DNA of 64,000 bases, taken from contig JANMHB010000179.1 of assembly GCA_031374935.1 (NCBI GenBank), forward strand, positions 1 to 64,000, written 5' to 3'. Position numbers and translations under genes: made by a program. Below, piece after piece: positions 51,668-61,132 of this stretch. The notes below the pieces were generated by a model. It did no database searches and was not told the origin of the DNA. It saw only the letters and a list, made by a program, of their open reading frames with translations. The DNA is from JACMLX01 sp031374935. Lineage in GTDB: Bacteria; Gemmatimonadota; Gemmatimonadetes; Gemmatimonadales; Gemmatimonadaceae. Positions within the stretch are counted from its first letter, which is position 1. Every line of letters begins with the position of its first letter.

Positions 51668-53268
51668 ACGACGACATCGTACGAATTTTCGACACGACGC
51701 TGCGCGACGGCGAGCAGGCCCCGGGTTGCTCGATGACGGTGGAAGAAAAACGGCAGGTTGCGCGGCAACTCGCCCGGTTGGGTGTGGATGTGATCGAGGC
51801 CGGTTTTCCCGCGGCCTCGCCCGGTGACTGGGATGCGGTGCGGGCGATTGCCGAGGATGCGCAGGCATGGCCGGAGACGCCGATCATCTGCGGACTGGCC
51901 CGTGCGACGCGAAAGGACATCGAGGCGGCCGCTTCGGCGCTGGCGGTCGCGCCGCGACGCCGGATCCACACCTTTCTCGCCACCTCCGATGTGCACCTGA
52001 AGTACAAGTTGCAGATGAGCCGCGAGCAAGTGATAGCCCGAGTGAGCGAGATGGTGGCGTACGCCGCATCGTTCGTCGAGGATGTGGAGTTTTCGCCGGA
52101 GGATGCGTCACGCAGTGACGTGGCGTTCCTGCACGAGGTCCTGCGAGCCGCCATCGATGCCGGCGCCACCACGCTCAACATCCCCGACACGGTCGGCTAT
52201 GCGACGCCCGACGAATATTTCGCGCTGATCAGCGGTATTCGCACCGAAGTGGTCGGCGACCGCGCCGTCACGATCTCCACGCACTGCCATGACGACCTCG
52301 GCCTCGCGGTGGCGAATTCGCTGGCGGGCATCCAGGCTGGTGCGCGGCAGATCGAATGCACGATCAATGGACTCGGCGAACGGGCCGGGAACGCGGCCCT
52401 CGAGGAAGTGGTGATGGCCCTGCGCACACGACGCGCCCGCTATGGCGTCGACACGAGGTTGCGCACCGAGGAGATCGGGCGTGCGTCACGTCTCGTGTCA
52501 CGCTGCACGGGCGTGCGCGTGCCACCGAACAAGGCGATCGTGGGTGCGAATGCCTTCGCGCATGAAGCGGGTATTCACCAGGATGGCATGCTGAAGCATC
52601 GCGACACCTACGAGATCATGCATGCCGAACATGTGGGCCTCGAGGGCGGTCGGCTGGTGCTGGGCAAGCACTCCGGTCGCGCCGCGCTGCGCGCGCACCT
52701 GGCAACGCTGGGGCATGTGCTGCAGGATGCCGAGTGTGACGCGGTGTTCGCCAGATTCAAGGAGGTGGCCGATCGGAAGAAGATCGTCGATGACCGCGAG
52801 CTCGAGGTCATCGTCGCGGGAGAGACGCACCGTGGGGCAGAAACCTGGCACCTCGAACTGGTGCAGGTCTCGTGTGGCACACACGCCATTCCAACGGCGA
52901 CCGTGAAACTGCGCGGTCCGGACAACCGGGAATTGATCGCGGCGGCTCAGGGTGACGGGCCGGTGGATGCCGTCTGCCGTGCCATCAACGAGTGTGTGGG
53001 TGACATCGGTGAGCTGATCGAGTTCGCCGTCGACGCCGCGGCCGAGGGGATCAATGCGGTCGGAGGCGTATCGATCCGGCTGCGCGAACGTGGCGAGCAG
53101 GATGCCGACGGCGAGTCGATCGCGCACGATGATTCGCCGAAAGTGACGGCCAGCGGGTTTGGCGTGCACACGGACATCATCGTCGCGACTGCGGAGGCGT
53201 ACGTGGCGGCAGTGAACAGCCTGATTCGTACCCGCGCGCGTCGGATGGTAGCCGAGGTGGCGGCATGA
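51664..53268 (+). CDS. leuA: 2-Isopropylmalate synthase
   Basis: A 534-residue enzyme for the committed step of leucine synthesis. The TIM barrel opens with VRIFDTTLRDGEQAPGCSMTVEEK, and has ETDV-type metal ligands HCHDDLGLAVANS (HxH) and GLGERAGNAALEEVVMAL. The linker GANAFAHEAGIHQDGMLKH precedes a C-terminal LeuA allosteric domain (~390-530: VSCGTHAIPTATVKLRG, GDGPVDAVCRAINE), so leucine feedback inhibition is expected. Overlaps ilvC and leuC by four bases each. Confidence 0.95.
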   Translation: MNDDIVRIFDTTLRDGEQAPGCSMTVEEKRQVARQLARLGVDVIEAGFPAASPGDWDAVRAIAEDAQAWPETPIICGLARATRKDIEAAASALAVAPRRRIHTFLATSDVHLKYKLQMSREQVIARVSEMVAYAASFVEDVEFSPEDASRSDVAFLHEVLRAAIDAGATTLNIPDTVGYATPDEYFALISGIRTEVVGDRAVTISTHCHDDLGLAVANSLAGIQAGARQIECTINGLGERAGNAALEEVVMALRTRRARYGVDTRLRTEEIGRASRLVSRCTGVRVPPNKAIVGANAFAHEAGIHQDGMLKHRDTYEIMHAEHVGLEGGRLVLGKHSGRAALRAHLATLGHVLQDAECDAVFARFKEVADRKKIVDDRELEVIVAGETHRGAETWHLELVQVSCGTHAIPTATVKLRGPDNRELIAAAQGDGPVDAVCRAINECVGDIGELIEFAVDAAAEGINAVGGVSIRLRERGEQDADGESIAHDDSPKVTASGFGVHTDIIVATAEAYVAAVNSLIRTRARRMVAEVAA

Positions 53269-54668
53269 GCACGCCGCGGACGCTCTTCGAGAAGGTGTGG
53301 GACGCACATGTGGTGCGCGACGGAGGTGGCGATGCGCCATCGGTGCTCTACGTCGATCTGCACCTGGTGCACGAAGTCACGTCACCGCAGGCGTTCACGG
53401 TGCTGCGGGAGCGCGGCCTCAAGGTGCGCCGCCCCGATCGCACCATGGCGACGATGGATCACTCGACGCCGACGATTGCCACCGGCGGCCGGATCACGGT
53501 GCTCGATCCCGCGGCCGGCCGCCAACTCGATGCGCTGGCTGCGAGTTGCGCCGAACACGACATTCCGCTGTATGGACTCGGTGACGATCGACGAGGGATC
53601 GTGCACGTGATCGGCCCCGAACTCGGCCGGACGCAACCGGGCATGACGGTCGTGTGTGGCGACAGCCATACCAGCACCCACGGGGCATTTGGCGCGCTGG
53701 CGTTCGGAATCGGCACCAGCGAGGTGGGTCATGTGCTGGCCACGCAGTGTCTGCTCCAGTCGAAACCGAAGACGATGGAAGTGCGCGTCGATGGTCGGCT
53801 GCGCCCGGGCGTATCGGCCAAGGACATGATTCTCGCGATCATCGCGCAGATCGGTGTCGGCGGCGGTACGGGTCACGTGATCGAGTATCGCGGCTCGGCG
53901 ATCCAGTCCCTCGACATGGAGGGGCGGATGACGGTGTGCAACATGAGTATCGAGGCCGGTGCGCGGGCGGGAATGATCGCCCCCGACATGACCACCTATG
54001 CCTGGCTGGCCGGTCGCGATCAGGCACCCAGTGGCGATGCATGGCGCGATGCGATGGGTCGGTGGCATGAACTGGCGACGGACGACGGGGCGACGTTCGA
54101 CCGGAGCGTGGTGCTCGATGCATCGGGGATCTCGCCGATGATCACCTGGGGCACGAATCCGGGCATGGCGATTCCGGTGGACGGCCATGTGCCGAGTGCA
54201 AGTGAGGCACCGGAACTGTCGAACGAACGCGCCCTGGCCTACATGGGGCTCACCCCCGGTCAGAGCCTGCTCGGTCAGCCGGTGGACGTCGTGTTCGTCG
54301 GCAGTTGCACCAACGGTCGCCTCGACGATCTGCGGGCAGCGGCGGGGGTGATGAGGGGGCGGCGGGTCGCCGCGAACACACGAATGCTCGTGGTGCCCGG
54401 GTCGCAGCGCGTGAAGCGCGACGCCGAACGGGAGGGGTTGGCGGACATCTTCCGCGCGGCCGGTGCCGAGTGGCGCGAAAGCGGGTGTTCGATGTGCATC
54501 GCGATGAATGGCGATATGGTCGCAAGCGGACAATATGCCGTGAGCACCAGCAACCGTAATTTCGAAGGCAGGCAGGGGAAGGGGGCGCGGACGTTGCTCG
54601 CCTCGCCCCTCACGGCGGCGGCTTCGGCCGTGGCCGGCATGGTCGCTGATCCCCGGAGCCTGCTGTGA
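53265..54668 (+). CDS. leuC: 3-Isopropylmalate dehydratase, large subunit
   Basis: A 467-residue aconitase-family protein that isomerises 2- to 3-isopropylmalate with LeuD. The 4Fe-4S ligands are in VFVGSCTNGRLDDLRAAAG (one Cys) and SGCSMCIAMNGD (CxxC). Further landmarks are MDHSTPT near residue 65, CGDSHTSTHGAFGALAFGIG and EAGARAGMIAPD. The start overlaps leuA by four bases. The stop overlaps the leuD GTG. Confidence 0.95.
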   Translation: MSTPRTLFEKVWDAHVVRDGGGDAPSVLYVDLHLVHEVTSPQAFTVLRERGLKVRRPDRTMATMDHSTPTIATGGRITVLDPAAGRQLDALAASCAEHDIPLYGLGDDRRGIVHVIGPELGRTQPGMTVVCGDSHTSTHGAFGALAFGIGTSEVGHVLATQCLLQSKPKTMEVRVDGRLRPGVSAKDMILAIIAQIGVGGGTGHVIEYRGSAIQSLDMEGRMTVCNMSIEAGARAGMIAPDMTTYAWLAGRDQAPSGDAWRDAMGRWHELATDDGATFDRSVVLDASGISPMITWGTNPGMAIPVDGHVPSASEAPELSNERALAYMGLTPGQSLLGQPVDVVFVGSCTNGRLDDLRAAAGVMRGRRVAANTRMLVVPGSQRVKRDAEREGLADIFRAAGAEWRESGCSMCIAMNGDMVASGQYAVSTSNRNFEGRQGKGARTLLASPLTAAASAVAGMVADPRSLL

Positions 54669-55258
54669 GCCAGCCATGGACACCGCTCTCGTCGCATACA
54701 GTGCTGGTGGCGCGAGACGATATCGACACGGACCAGATCATCCCGGCGCGTTTCCTGACGACGACCAGTCGCAACGGACTTGGTACGCAGCTCTTCGCCG
54801 ACTGGCGCTATCGCGCTGACGGAACGCCGAACGCTGCGTTCGAGCTCAACGCCGCGTCGGCCACCGGGGCACGGATTCTGGTCGGCGGCCGGAACTTCGG
54901 CTGTGGATCGAGCCGCGAGCACGCGCCGTGGGCGCTCACCGACTGGGGCTTCCGCGCCGTGATCGCGTCGTCCTTCGCCGATATCTTCCGCTCGAATGCC
55001 CACAAGAACGGCCTGCTGACGATTGCGCTGCCGGCGGCGACGTTGTTCGCAGCCCATGATGCGCTTCGGCGTGATCCGCAAGCCACGATCACGGTTGACT
55101 TGCCGTCGCAGCAGGTCGCGCTGCCGGGTGGTCGTGCCGTCCATTTCGACATCGATGGCTTCAGCAAGCGCTGTCTGATCGACGGATTGGACGAGCTGGG
55201 TGCGCTGCTGGCGGAGTTGCCGGCCATTCGGGCATGGGAGGTGGCATGCGGGCATTGA
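54665..55258 (+). CDS. leuD: 3-Isopropylmalate dehydratase, small subunit
   Basis: A 197-residue partner of LeuC. It starts at GTG 54665 (GTGA overlap with the leuC stop). Family blocks are DIDTDQIIPARFL and LVGGRNFGCGSSREHAPWAL, the swivelling substrate loop, and FADIFRSNAHKNGLL. Normal length for the bacterial form. Its last 13 bases overlap the leuB start. Confidence 0.95.
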   Translation: MSQPWTPLSSHTVLVARDDIDTDQIIPARFLTTTSRNGLGTQLFADWRYRADGTPNAAFELNAASATGARILVGGRNFGCGSSREHAPWALTDWGFRAVIASSFADIFRSNAHKNGLLTIALPAATLFAAHDALRRDPQATITVDLPSQQVALPGGRAVHFDIDGFSKRCLIDGLDELGALLAELPAIRAWEVACGH

Positions 55259-56391
55259 TCGCGGTGCTGCCCGGCGATGGCGTCGGTACCGAAGTCACGA
55301 CGCAGGCCGTGCGGGTGCTGCAGGCGATAGGCGAGCGTGGCGATCACGCGTTCGAGTTTCGCAATGCGCTGATCGGCGGCACGGCGATCGATGAGACCGG
55401 CGAGCCATTGCCCATCGCGACACGACACGTCGTCAAGGCGGCCGATGCCGTGCTGCTCGGTGCGGTCGGTGGCCCGAAATGGAGCGATCCCGCCGCGACC
55501 GTGCGCCCGGAACAAGGACTGCTCGGCCTGCGGGCGCTGCTCGGCGTCTACGCGAACATCCGTCCCGTGGCGGTCCATCCGGCGCTGGCGTCGTCGGCAC
55601 CGCTCAAGCCCGAGCTGCTGCGCGGAGTGGACATCCTCTTCGTGCGGGAGCTGACGGGCGGATTGTACTTTGGCGAGAAGACGCATGACCGGGACGGGAG
55701 CGGGGCGTCCATACGGGCGTCGGACCTGTGCGTCTACAGCGCGGAAGAAGTGGAGCGTGTGGTGCGGATGGCGGCGCGTATCGCGCGCGGGCGGCGCGGC
55801 CGGTTGGTGTCGGTGGACAAGGCCAATGTGCTGGCGACGTCTCGCCTCTGGCGTGAAGTGACCAGCCGGGTGATGCGGGACGAGTTCCCGGATGTGACGC
55901 TGTCGCACGCGCTGGTGGACTCGTTTGCCATGCACCTGATCACGGCTCCGTCGAGTTTCGATGTGGTGGTGACGGAGAATCTCTTTGGTGACATCCTCAC
56001 CGACGAAGCAGCAGTCCTGGCCGGATCGATCGGTGTGCTGCCATCCGCGTCGCTGGGCGAGGCGAGTACGGACGGTCTGCGGCGAGGGCTGTACGAGCCG
56101 ATCCACGGGTCGGCGCCGGACATTGCCGGGCAGGGTACTGCCAATCCCGCCGGCGCGATCCTGAGCGCCGCGCTGCTGCTGCGGCATTCACTCGGGCTCG
56201 AGGACGATGCGGCGGCGGTCGAGGCGGCAGTCGCGGATGCAATCGGTGCCGGTCACCGCACGGCGGACTGCGTCGAGCCCGGGCAGTCCACGTGTTCGAC
56301 GTCAGCCTTTGGTGATGCCGTGCTCGAACGACTTGCGATGCGCAATGAGTCCGTCGTCTCGCACCCTCACCGCGGTCCCGGGCCGAGGTAG
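55246..56391 (+). CDS. leuB: 3-Isopropylmalate dehydrogenase
   Basis: A 381-residue NAD-dependent dehydrogenase. ATG 55246 is supported by GGGAGGT three bases upstream, inside the end of leuD. Signature parts are VLPGDGVGTEVTTQAVRVL, LGAVGGPKW, VRELTGGLYFG, VDSFAMHLI and the ENLFGDILTDEAAVLAGSIG block, with the adenine-binding EPIHGSAPDIAGQGTANP. The final ~35 residues extend beyond the family end and overlap the convergent S9 peptidase gene by 25 bases. Last gene of the operon. Confidence 0.94.
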   Translation: MRALIAVLPGDGVGTEVTTQAVRVLQAIGERGDHAFEFRNALIGGTAIDETGEPLPIATRHVVKAADAVLLGAVGGPKWSDPAATVRPEQGLLGLRALLGVYANIRPVAVHPALASSAPLKPELLRGVDILFVRELTGGLYFGEKTHDRDGSGASIRASDLCVYSAEEVERVVRMAARIARGRRGRLVSVDKANVLATSRLWREVTSRVMRDEFPDVTLSHALVDSFAMHLITAPSSFDVVVTENLFGDILTDEAAVLAGSIGVLPSASLGEASTDGLRRGLYEPIHGSAPDIAGQGTANPAGAILSAALLLRHSLGLEDDAAAVEAAVADAIGAGHRTADCVEPGQSTCSTSAFGDAVLERLAMRNESVVSHPHRGPGPR

Positions 56392-58541
56392 CGATCGAAG
56401 TGATCCACCAGGCGACGGAGCAGGTAGGTGGCGTAGTAGGGTCGTTGGGTCCAGCCATGCGTTGCCGACGGTGCAAAGGCAAAATCGAACGTCTTGCCCA
56501 GTCGCATGAACTCCTCCGCCAGTGCCACGCTGGTGGCGAACGGCACCACGTCATCCTGCATGCCGTGGATGATGAGCAGATGGTCGCGCAGGTTGCCGGC
56601 GTACTGCAATGCGCCGCGGGCGAAGGTGGCCGGGTGTGTCTGCGGACGACGCGCAATGGCCACGTCGTCGCTGCCGAAGTACCTCGGATCGGTGGCTGGT
56701 GCACCGGCGACGCCCGCCTGAAACAGGCCAGGCTTCTTCAGCAGCGAGTAGACGGTGAGGGTGCCTCCATAGCTGCTGCCCCAGATCCCGAAGCGTGCCG
56801 GATCGACGAAGCGCAGTGATTTCATGTACTCCACGGCGCTTTCGAGATCCTCGAGATCCTGACCGCCCCAGTCCATCAGGAACTTTTCGCGGAAGTCACG
56901 ACCGTAGCCGGTACTGCCGCGCACATCCACCTGAACGACGATGTAGCCCTTCTCGATGGCGAGATACTGCTGCAGCGTGGCGTACAGTCCCTGCCAGCGA
57001 TTGCGGACGGTGTTCGAGTACACCGGGCCGAAGAGCACGGGATACTTCCTGGTGGAATCGAGGCCAGGCGGGAAGAGAATCCGTGCGTGCAGTGGCGGCG
57101 TGTTCGTGCGGCTGCGCAGCGTGACGTACTGCGGCCGCACCCAGGGCGTGGCGGCGAATGCCGCTGGCTGCGAGTGCGTGATGCGGCGTTCCGTCGCTCC
57201 AGCACGCACGTCGAGCAGGTAGAGCTCCGGCGGCGTGACATCGTCAGTGGAGATCAGCGCCAGCGTCTGGCCGTCGGGAGCGACGAATGGGGTATGCGTG
57301 CCTGGGCGCGTGGTCAGTCGGCGGCGTTGCGACCCATCGGCCTGCATGAGCCAGACGTGGCGTTCGGATGGCGTCGGCTCATTGCTGGTGTAGACGATGC
57401 TTCGTGTGGCCGCGTTCGGGATCGCTTCGCCGTTGACGTCAGAGCCCGCCGGCGTGAGCGCGCGGGGCAGGGTGTCGCCCGGCGTCACCGAGTACAGGCG
57501 ATAGCGATCCTCCAGATCGCCGGTCATCAGGATCCGGCGGCCATCACCGCTCCAGGTCGACGCAACGTCATTGTAGATGCGAGTGTCGCGACGATCGTGC
57601 CAGATGCGGCGCGGTGCAATCGTGCCGGCATCCACGACGTACATCGCGCGATCGATCGCATCATCCGACTCGCGATCGATCAGGAGTGCGCCGGTCGGCG
57701 ACCACGCGAAGTTGACGATCCGCGTCGCACTCGAATCGGGCAACTCGACGAACGTCAACCTGCCGGTGCTGAGGTCGACAATGCCAACCTTGCGGACTTC
57801 GTTGGCATCGCCCGGTGCGCTGCGGCGGACGACGTTCATCGTCGGTGCACTGTCGCCGTAATACGGCATGCGAAACGATGGCACGCCGCGACGGTCCACA
57901 TAGTGGACGGCGATCCGCTTCGAGTCGGGCGCCCAGCTGTAGTTCGGTGCCTCGCCACCCCAGGTGGCGCTGCCGATCTCCACCTCGGGCCGGAAGTAGG
58001 TGCCAAGTGGTACTGTCCCAAGTGGCGCGACGCCAACCCGCGTCACGCGCGACGGCGGCCCTCCCTTCCGGGGCATGACGAAGAGATCACCGCCCGACAG
58101 CCAGGCGAGCTGCGTGCCGTCGGGCGAGATCGACAGGTCGGAGCGATCACCGGTGTCCGGGGTGAGTTGCTGCGCCGCACCGCCGTCGGCAGGAATCAGC
58201 CAGAGTCGCCCATCCTGCACGAACAGCAGCGAATCGCCCGCGGGGGTCCAGACGAACTCGCCGACGCGGCCGCGATTTGGCGCAGGCAACACGCGACGCG
58301 CGGTCGTGCCCTCGCGCGGCACGACCCAGAGCGATCGCGTCCCGCCTCCAGCTTCGCTCCACAGGAAGGCCAGTTGCCGCGAGGATGGCGACCAGCGGGG
58401 CGATGTGGGCACGGTGCCGAGCAGCGAGGGCACCGCCGTGATCGCCTCGAGCGTCAGCGGTGTGCCCTGTGCGGAGGCGGCGTGCGGGGCCGACAGGCAG
58501 ACCGCACTGAGCGCGGCGACAACGACGTGAGTTCGGTGCAT
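56367..58541 (-). CDS. Secreted S9-family serine peptidase (DPP-IV-like)
   Basis: A 724-residue exported peptidase. ATG 58541 starts a signal peptide (VVVAALSAVCLSAPHAASAQ); the frame runs on upstream but without leader or ribosome site. Residues ~30-440 form the beta-propeller (PRWSPSSRQLAFLW, LSISPDGTQLAWLSGGDLF, FAWSPTGALLIDRESD). The hydrolase domain has the nucleophile S590 in FGIWGSSYGGTLTVY, then LLIIHGMQDDVVPF (Asp) and APSATHGWTQ (His), a complete triad. Such enzymes remove X-Pro or X-Ala dipeptides from peptides in the periplasm. It converges on leuB with a 25-base overlap of coding ends. Confidence 0.92.
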   Translation of the reverse strand: MHRTHVVVAALSAVCLSAPHAASAQGTPLTLEAITAVPSLLGTVPTSPRWSPSSRQLAFLWSEAGGGTRSLWVVPREGTTARRVLPAPNRGRVGEFVWTPAGDSLLFVQDGRLWLIPADGGAAQQLTPDTGDRSDLSISPDGTQLAWLSGGDLFVMPRKGGPPSRVTRVGVAPLGTVPLGTYFRPEVEIGSATWGGEAPNYSWAPDSKRIAVHYVDRRGVPSFRMPYYGDSAPTMNVVRRSAPGDANEVRKVGIVDLSTGRLTFVELPDSSATRIVNFAWSPTGALLIDRESDDAIDRAMYVVDAGTIAPRRIWHDRRDTRIYNDVASTWSGDGRRILMTGDLEDRYRLYSVTPGDTLPRALTPAGSDVNGEAIPNAATRSIVYTSNEPTPSERHVWLMQADGSQRRRLTTRPGTHTPFVAPDGQTLALISTDDVTPPELYLLDVRAGATERRITHSQPAAFAATPWVRPQYVTLRSRTNTPPLHARILFPPGLDSTRKYPVLFGPVYSNTVRNRWQGLYATLQQYLAIEKGYIVVQVDVRGSTGYGRDFREKFLMDWGGQDLEDLESAVEYMKSLRFVDPARFGIWGSSYGGTLTVYSLLKKPGLFQAGVAGAPATDPRYFGSDDVAIARRPQTHPATFARGALQYAGNLRDHLLIIHGMQDDVVPFATSVALAEEFMRLGKTFDFAFAPSATHGWTQRPYYATYLLRRLVDHFDRYLGPGPR

Positions 58542-58816
58542 GGCGATGGCCAAAGGTTCAGTTGTGACTCCCCATCGCGGTCCGACGGGTCGAGGCTCGC
58601 CGGTACGTCGACACCGGCTGCCGGGAAAGATGGTGGGCGCCGAGCGCCGGCTGGCAAGGTCGGCGCGTCGGGCGCCACACACCGGGAACAGGGACGTGCG
58701 ATGCGGCGCAGCGCCCCCGACTTCAGCCCCGACACGCGGGCGCCGATACCCGAACTGAGCATTCAGAGGTTCGCTTGCCCTTCGGCGTGCCGTATCGCCC
58801 TTTCCTCGACCACTCC

Positions 58817-60970
58817 ATGTTCCCGTCACTCACGCTCCGGTCCAAGATTGTCGCGCTCCCGGTGGTCGCGACCCTCGGTTTCGTCGCAACCCTCGCGACC
58901 ACAGTGATTCTCGGCCGTCGAGCGCAAGCCGAGATGACCCGCATCGAGACGCAAGCGTCACCAGCGCTCGATGCCAGCCGTCGACTCGAGGCGCGACTCG
59001 ACTCATATCAACGCGCGCTGCGCGATGCCGTTGCCGCCAGCGATACGCTCTCGGTCTTCGCGGCCGATACGCTGATCCCCCGGTTCACGGCGCTGGCCGA
59101 CACGATGAGCCAGAATCCTGCCGCCGACGCTGCGCTGCTGACGACGATCAAGGCCGACTTCGCGACGTACACGGCGCAGACGCGATCGGGGAGCGTGAAG
59201 GTGATCACCGGGTCGATGGACGATCTCATGGGCACCATGCAGGCGATGCGCACCCAGTACGCGGACCTGGCCAAGAAGCTGGCGGCGCAGACCAAGACGC
59301 AGGAAGCGGCCATCGCGGCAGGCTTTGCCACCGCGGGCGGGCTGCAGAACACCATGCTGAAGCTGTCGGCCGGTGTGCTGGTGCTGTCGTTGATCCTGCT
59401 GGGCGTGATCGCCACGGCGACGTTGCGCAGCGTGATCGGTGCCGTGCAGTCGCTCTCCACGGCGGCAACGGAGATCGCCCGCGGACAGATCGGTCAGCAG
59501 ATCGAAGTGACGAGCACCGACGAGATCGGGACCCTCGGCACCGCGTTCCGCGGGATGGTAGAGTACGTGACGGCCATCTCCAAGGCGGCCGACCGGCTGG
59601 CCTCGGGCGACTTGTCCGCCACGGTCGAAGTCCGTTCTGAGCACGACGTGTTGTCGCGCAGCATCAATCGCGCGACCGAGACGCTTCGCGCGATCGTCGG
59701 AGAAGCGAACGGTGTCATCGACGCCGCGAAGCATGGTGACCTGGCGAAACGCGGCAACGCGGCGCAGTTCCAGGGCGCGTACTTCGAGCTGATCAGTGGC
59801 ACGAACGCGATGCTCGACGCGGTGGTCGAACCGATCACCGAGGCCAAGGATGTGCTGCAGCGCGTTGCGAATCGTGATCTGTCGGCGCGGGTCGTTGGGG
59901 CCTATTACGGTGAGCACGCAGCTATCAAGGAGTCGCTCAACACCGCGCTCGAAAACATCGCGCAGGTGTTCGCCTCCCTGACCGTGGCCATCGAGCAGGT
60001 GAACGCGGCGGCTGGTGAGATCGGAGACGGAAGCCAGGAACTGGCGAGCGGTGCATCCGATCAGGCAGGTGCAGTCGATCAGGTCACCAACCGCATCCGG
60101 GTGGTGGACGAGCGCACCAAGGGCAACGTCGTGAGCGCCCGCGAAGCGCGCGCCGCGATGGAGCGCGCGACGACGTCCACCGAACAGGGTGTCGAACGGA
60201 TGGTGGCGCTGGCCGATGCGGTGGCCGAGATCAAGCGGTCTGCTGATGCCACGGCCAAGATCGTCAAGACGATCGACGAGATCGCCTTCCAGACCAACCT
60301 GCTGGCGCTCAACGCCGCCGTGGAGGCAGCGCGTGCAGGCGACGCCGGCAAGGGATTCGCGGTGGTTGCCGATGAAGTGCGCAGCCTGGCCATTCGCGCC
60401 TCGGAGGCATCGCGGAACACGGCGACGCTGATCGAAGAGTCGGTGGCCAAGGCCGAAACCGGCGTCACGCTGAACGAGAGCGTGAAACGTCGTCTGGAAG
60501 ACATTCGCGCCGGCGTGCAGGGGGCGGCGGCGATCATGAACGAGATTGCCGAGGGCGCGGTCACGCAGGAGCAGGAACTGGCCGAAGTCACCGACTCGAT
60601 GGCGCAGATCGGTCAGCTGACGCAGCGTACGGCGGCCAACGCCGAGGAGTCGGCCAGTGCTGCGGCGCAGCTGTCGGCGCAGGCCCGCGAGATGCATGAC
60701 TTGGCGGTGCAATTCACCGTCAGCAGCGCCCCGGCGGTACGCGTGGGTGCCGACGAGGCGCCGTCGCGTCGGACGGAGCCGGTGTCGCGGGTCTCGGTTG
60801 GCGCCGGGCGTCCGGCGCGTGCCTCGGCAAAGCGGTCCCCTAAACCGACCAGGAACGCAGCGCCGGCACCGGCCAAGGCCACGGCGTCGAGCAAGTCCCA
60901 GCAGGCGTCAGCGCTCATTCCCTTCGACGACGACGACGCGCACGGCGACGATGTGCTGAATTCGTTCTGA
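58817..60970 (+). CDS. Methyl-accepting chemotaxis protein with several HAMP units
   Basis: A 717-residue chemoreceptor. ATG 58817 precedes TM1 (~10-32). A small helical periplasmic domain (~35-180) lies between TM1 and TM2 (~183-205). At least three HAMP-like units follow (EIARGQIGQQIEVTSTDEIG; RLASGDLSATVEVRSEHDV; VANRDLSARVVGAYYGEHA), making a poly-HAMP neck. The signalling hairpin (VKTIDEIAFQTNLLALNAAV, EAARAGDAGKGFAVVADEVR) is intact with flanking methylation helices. The C-terminal tail is basic, then acidic (IPFDDDDAHGDDV), without a CheR-docking pentapeptide. No che genes are adjacent. A strong terminator follows. Confidence 0.92.
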   Translation: MFPSLTLRSKIVALPVVATLGFVATLATTVILGRRAQAEMTRIETQASPALDASRRLEARLDSYQRALRDAVAASDTLSVFAADTLIPRFTALADTMSQNPAADAALLTTIKADFATYTAQTRSGSVKVITGSMDDLMGTMQAMRTQYADLAKKLAAQTKTQEAAIAAGFATAGGLQNTMLKLSAGVLVLSLILLGVIATATLRSVIGAVQSLSTAATEIARGQIGQQIEVTSTDEIGTLGTAFRGMVEYVTAISKAADRLASGDLSATVEVRSEHDVLSRSINRATETLRAIVGEANGVIDAAKHGDLAKRGNAAQFQGAYFELISGTNAMLDAVVEPITEAKDVLQRVANRDLSARVVGAYYGEHAAIKESLNTALENIAQVFASLTVAIEQVNAAAGEIGDGSQELASGASDQAGAVDQVTNRIRVVDERTKGNVVSAREARAAMERATTSTEQGVERMVALADAVAEIKRSADATAKIVKTIDEIAFQTNLLALNAAVEAARAGDAGKGFAVVADEVRSLAIRASEASRNTATLIEESVAKAETGVTLNESVKRRLEDIRAGVQGAAAIMNEIAEGAVTQEQELAEVTDSMAQIGQLTQRTAANAEESASAAAQLSAQAREMHDLAVQFTVSSAPAVRVGADEAPSRRTEPVSRVSVGAGRPARASAKRSPKPTRNAAPAPAKATASSKSQQASALIPFDDDDAHGDDVLNSF

Positions 60971-60993
60971 GCCACTCGCAGCGGGACGTCACG

Positions 60994-61028
60994 ACGGCAG
61001 CCGGAATCAACGGCTGCCGTTGTCTTTT
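60994..61028 (+). terminator. Strong intrinsic terminator after the chemoreceptor gene
   Basis: ACGGCAGCCG-GAATCAA-CGGCTGCCGT, a perfect 10-bp stem with a 7-base loop, then TGTCTTTT. It separates the chemoreceptor transcript from the histidine kinase. Confidence 0.85.
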
Positions 61029-61132
61029 CCCTCGGGTTCTCGCTCAAGTGGCCCGCGCCGCCGGTCGATACACAGCTCTCAGAGCTGCGCACCAGCGCGC
61101 CGCGTCTCGACGCCTGCCACCCATGATGCCGC

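Noticed and set aside
57087..58907. 606-codon plus-strand open frame over the S9 peptidase gene
   Set aside because: Shadow of the peptidase gene on the other strand; Arg-rich, no domain.
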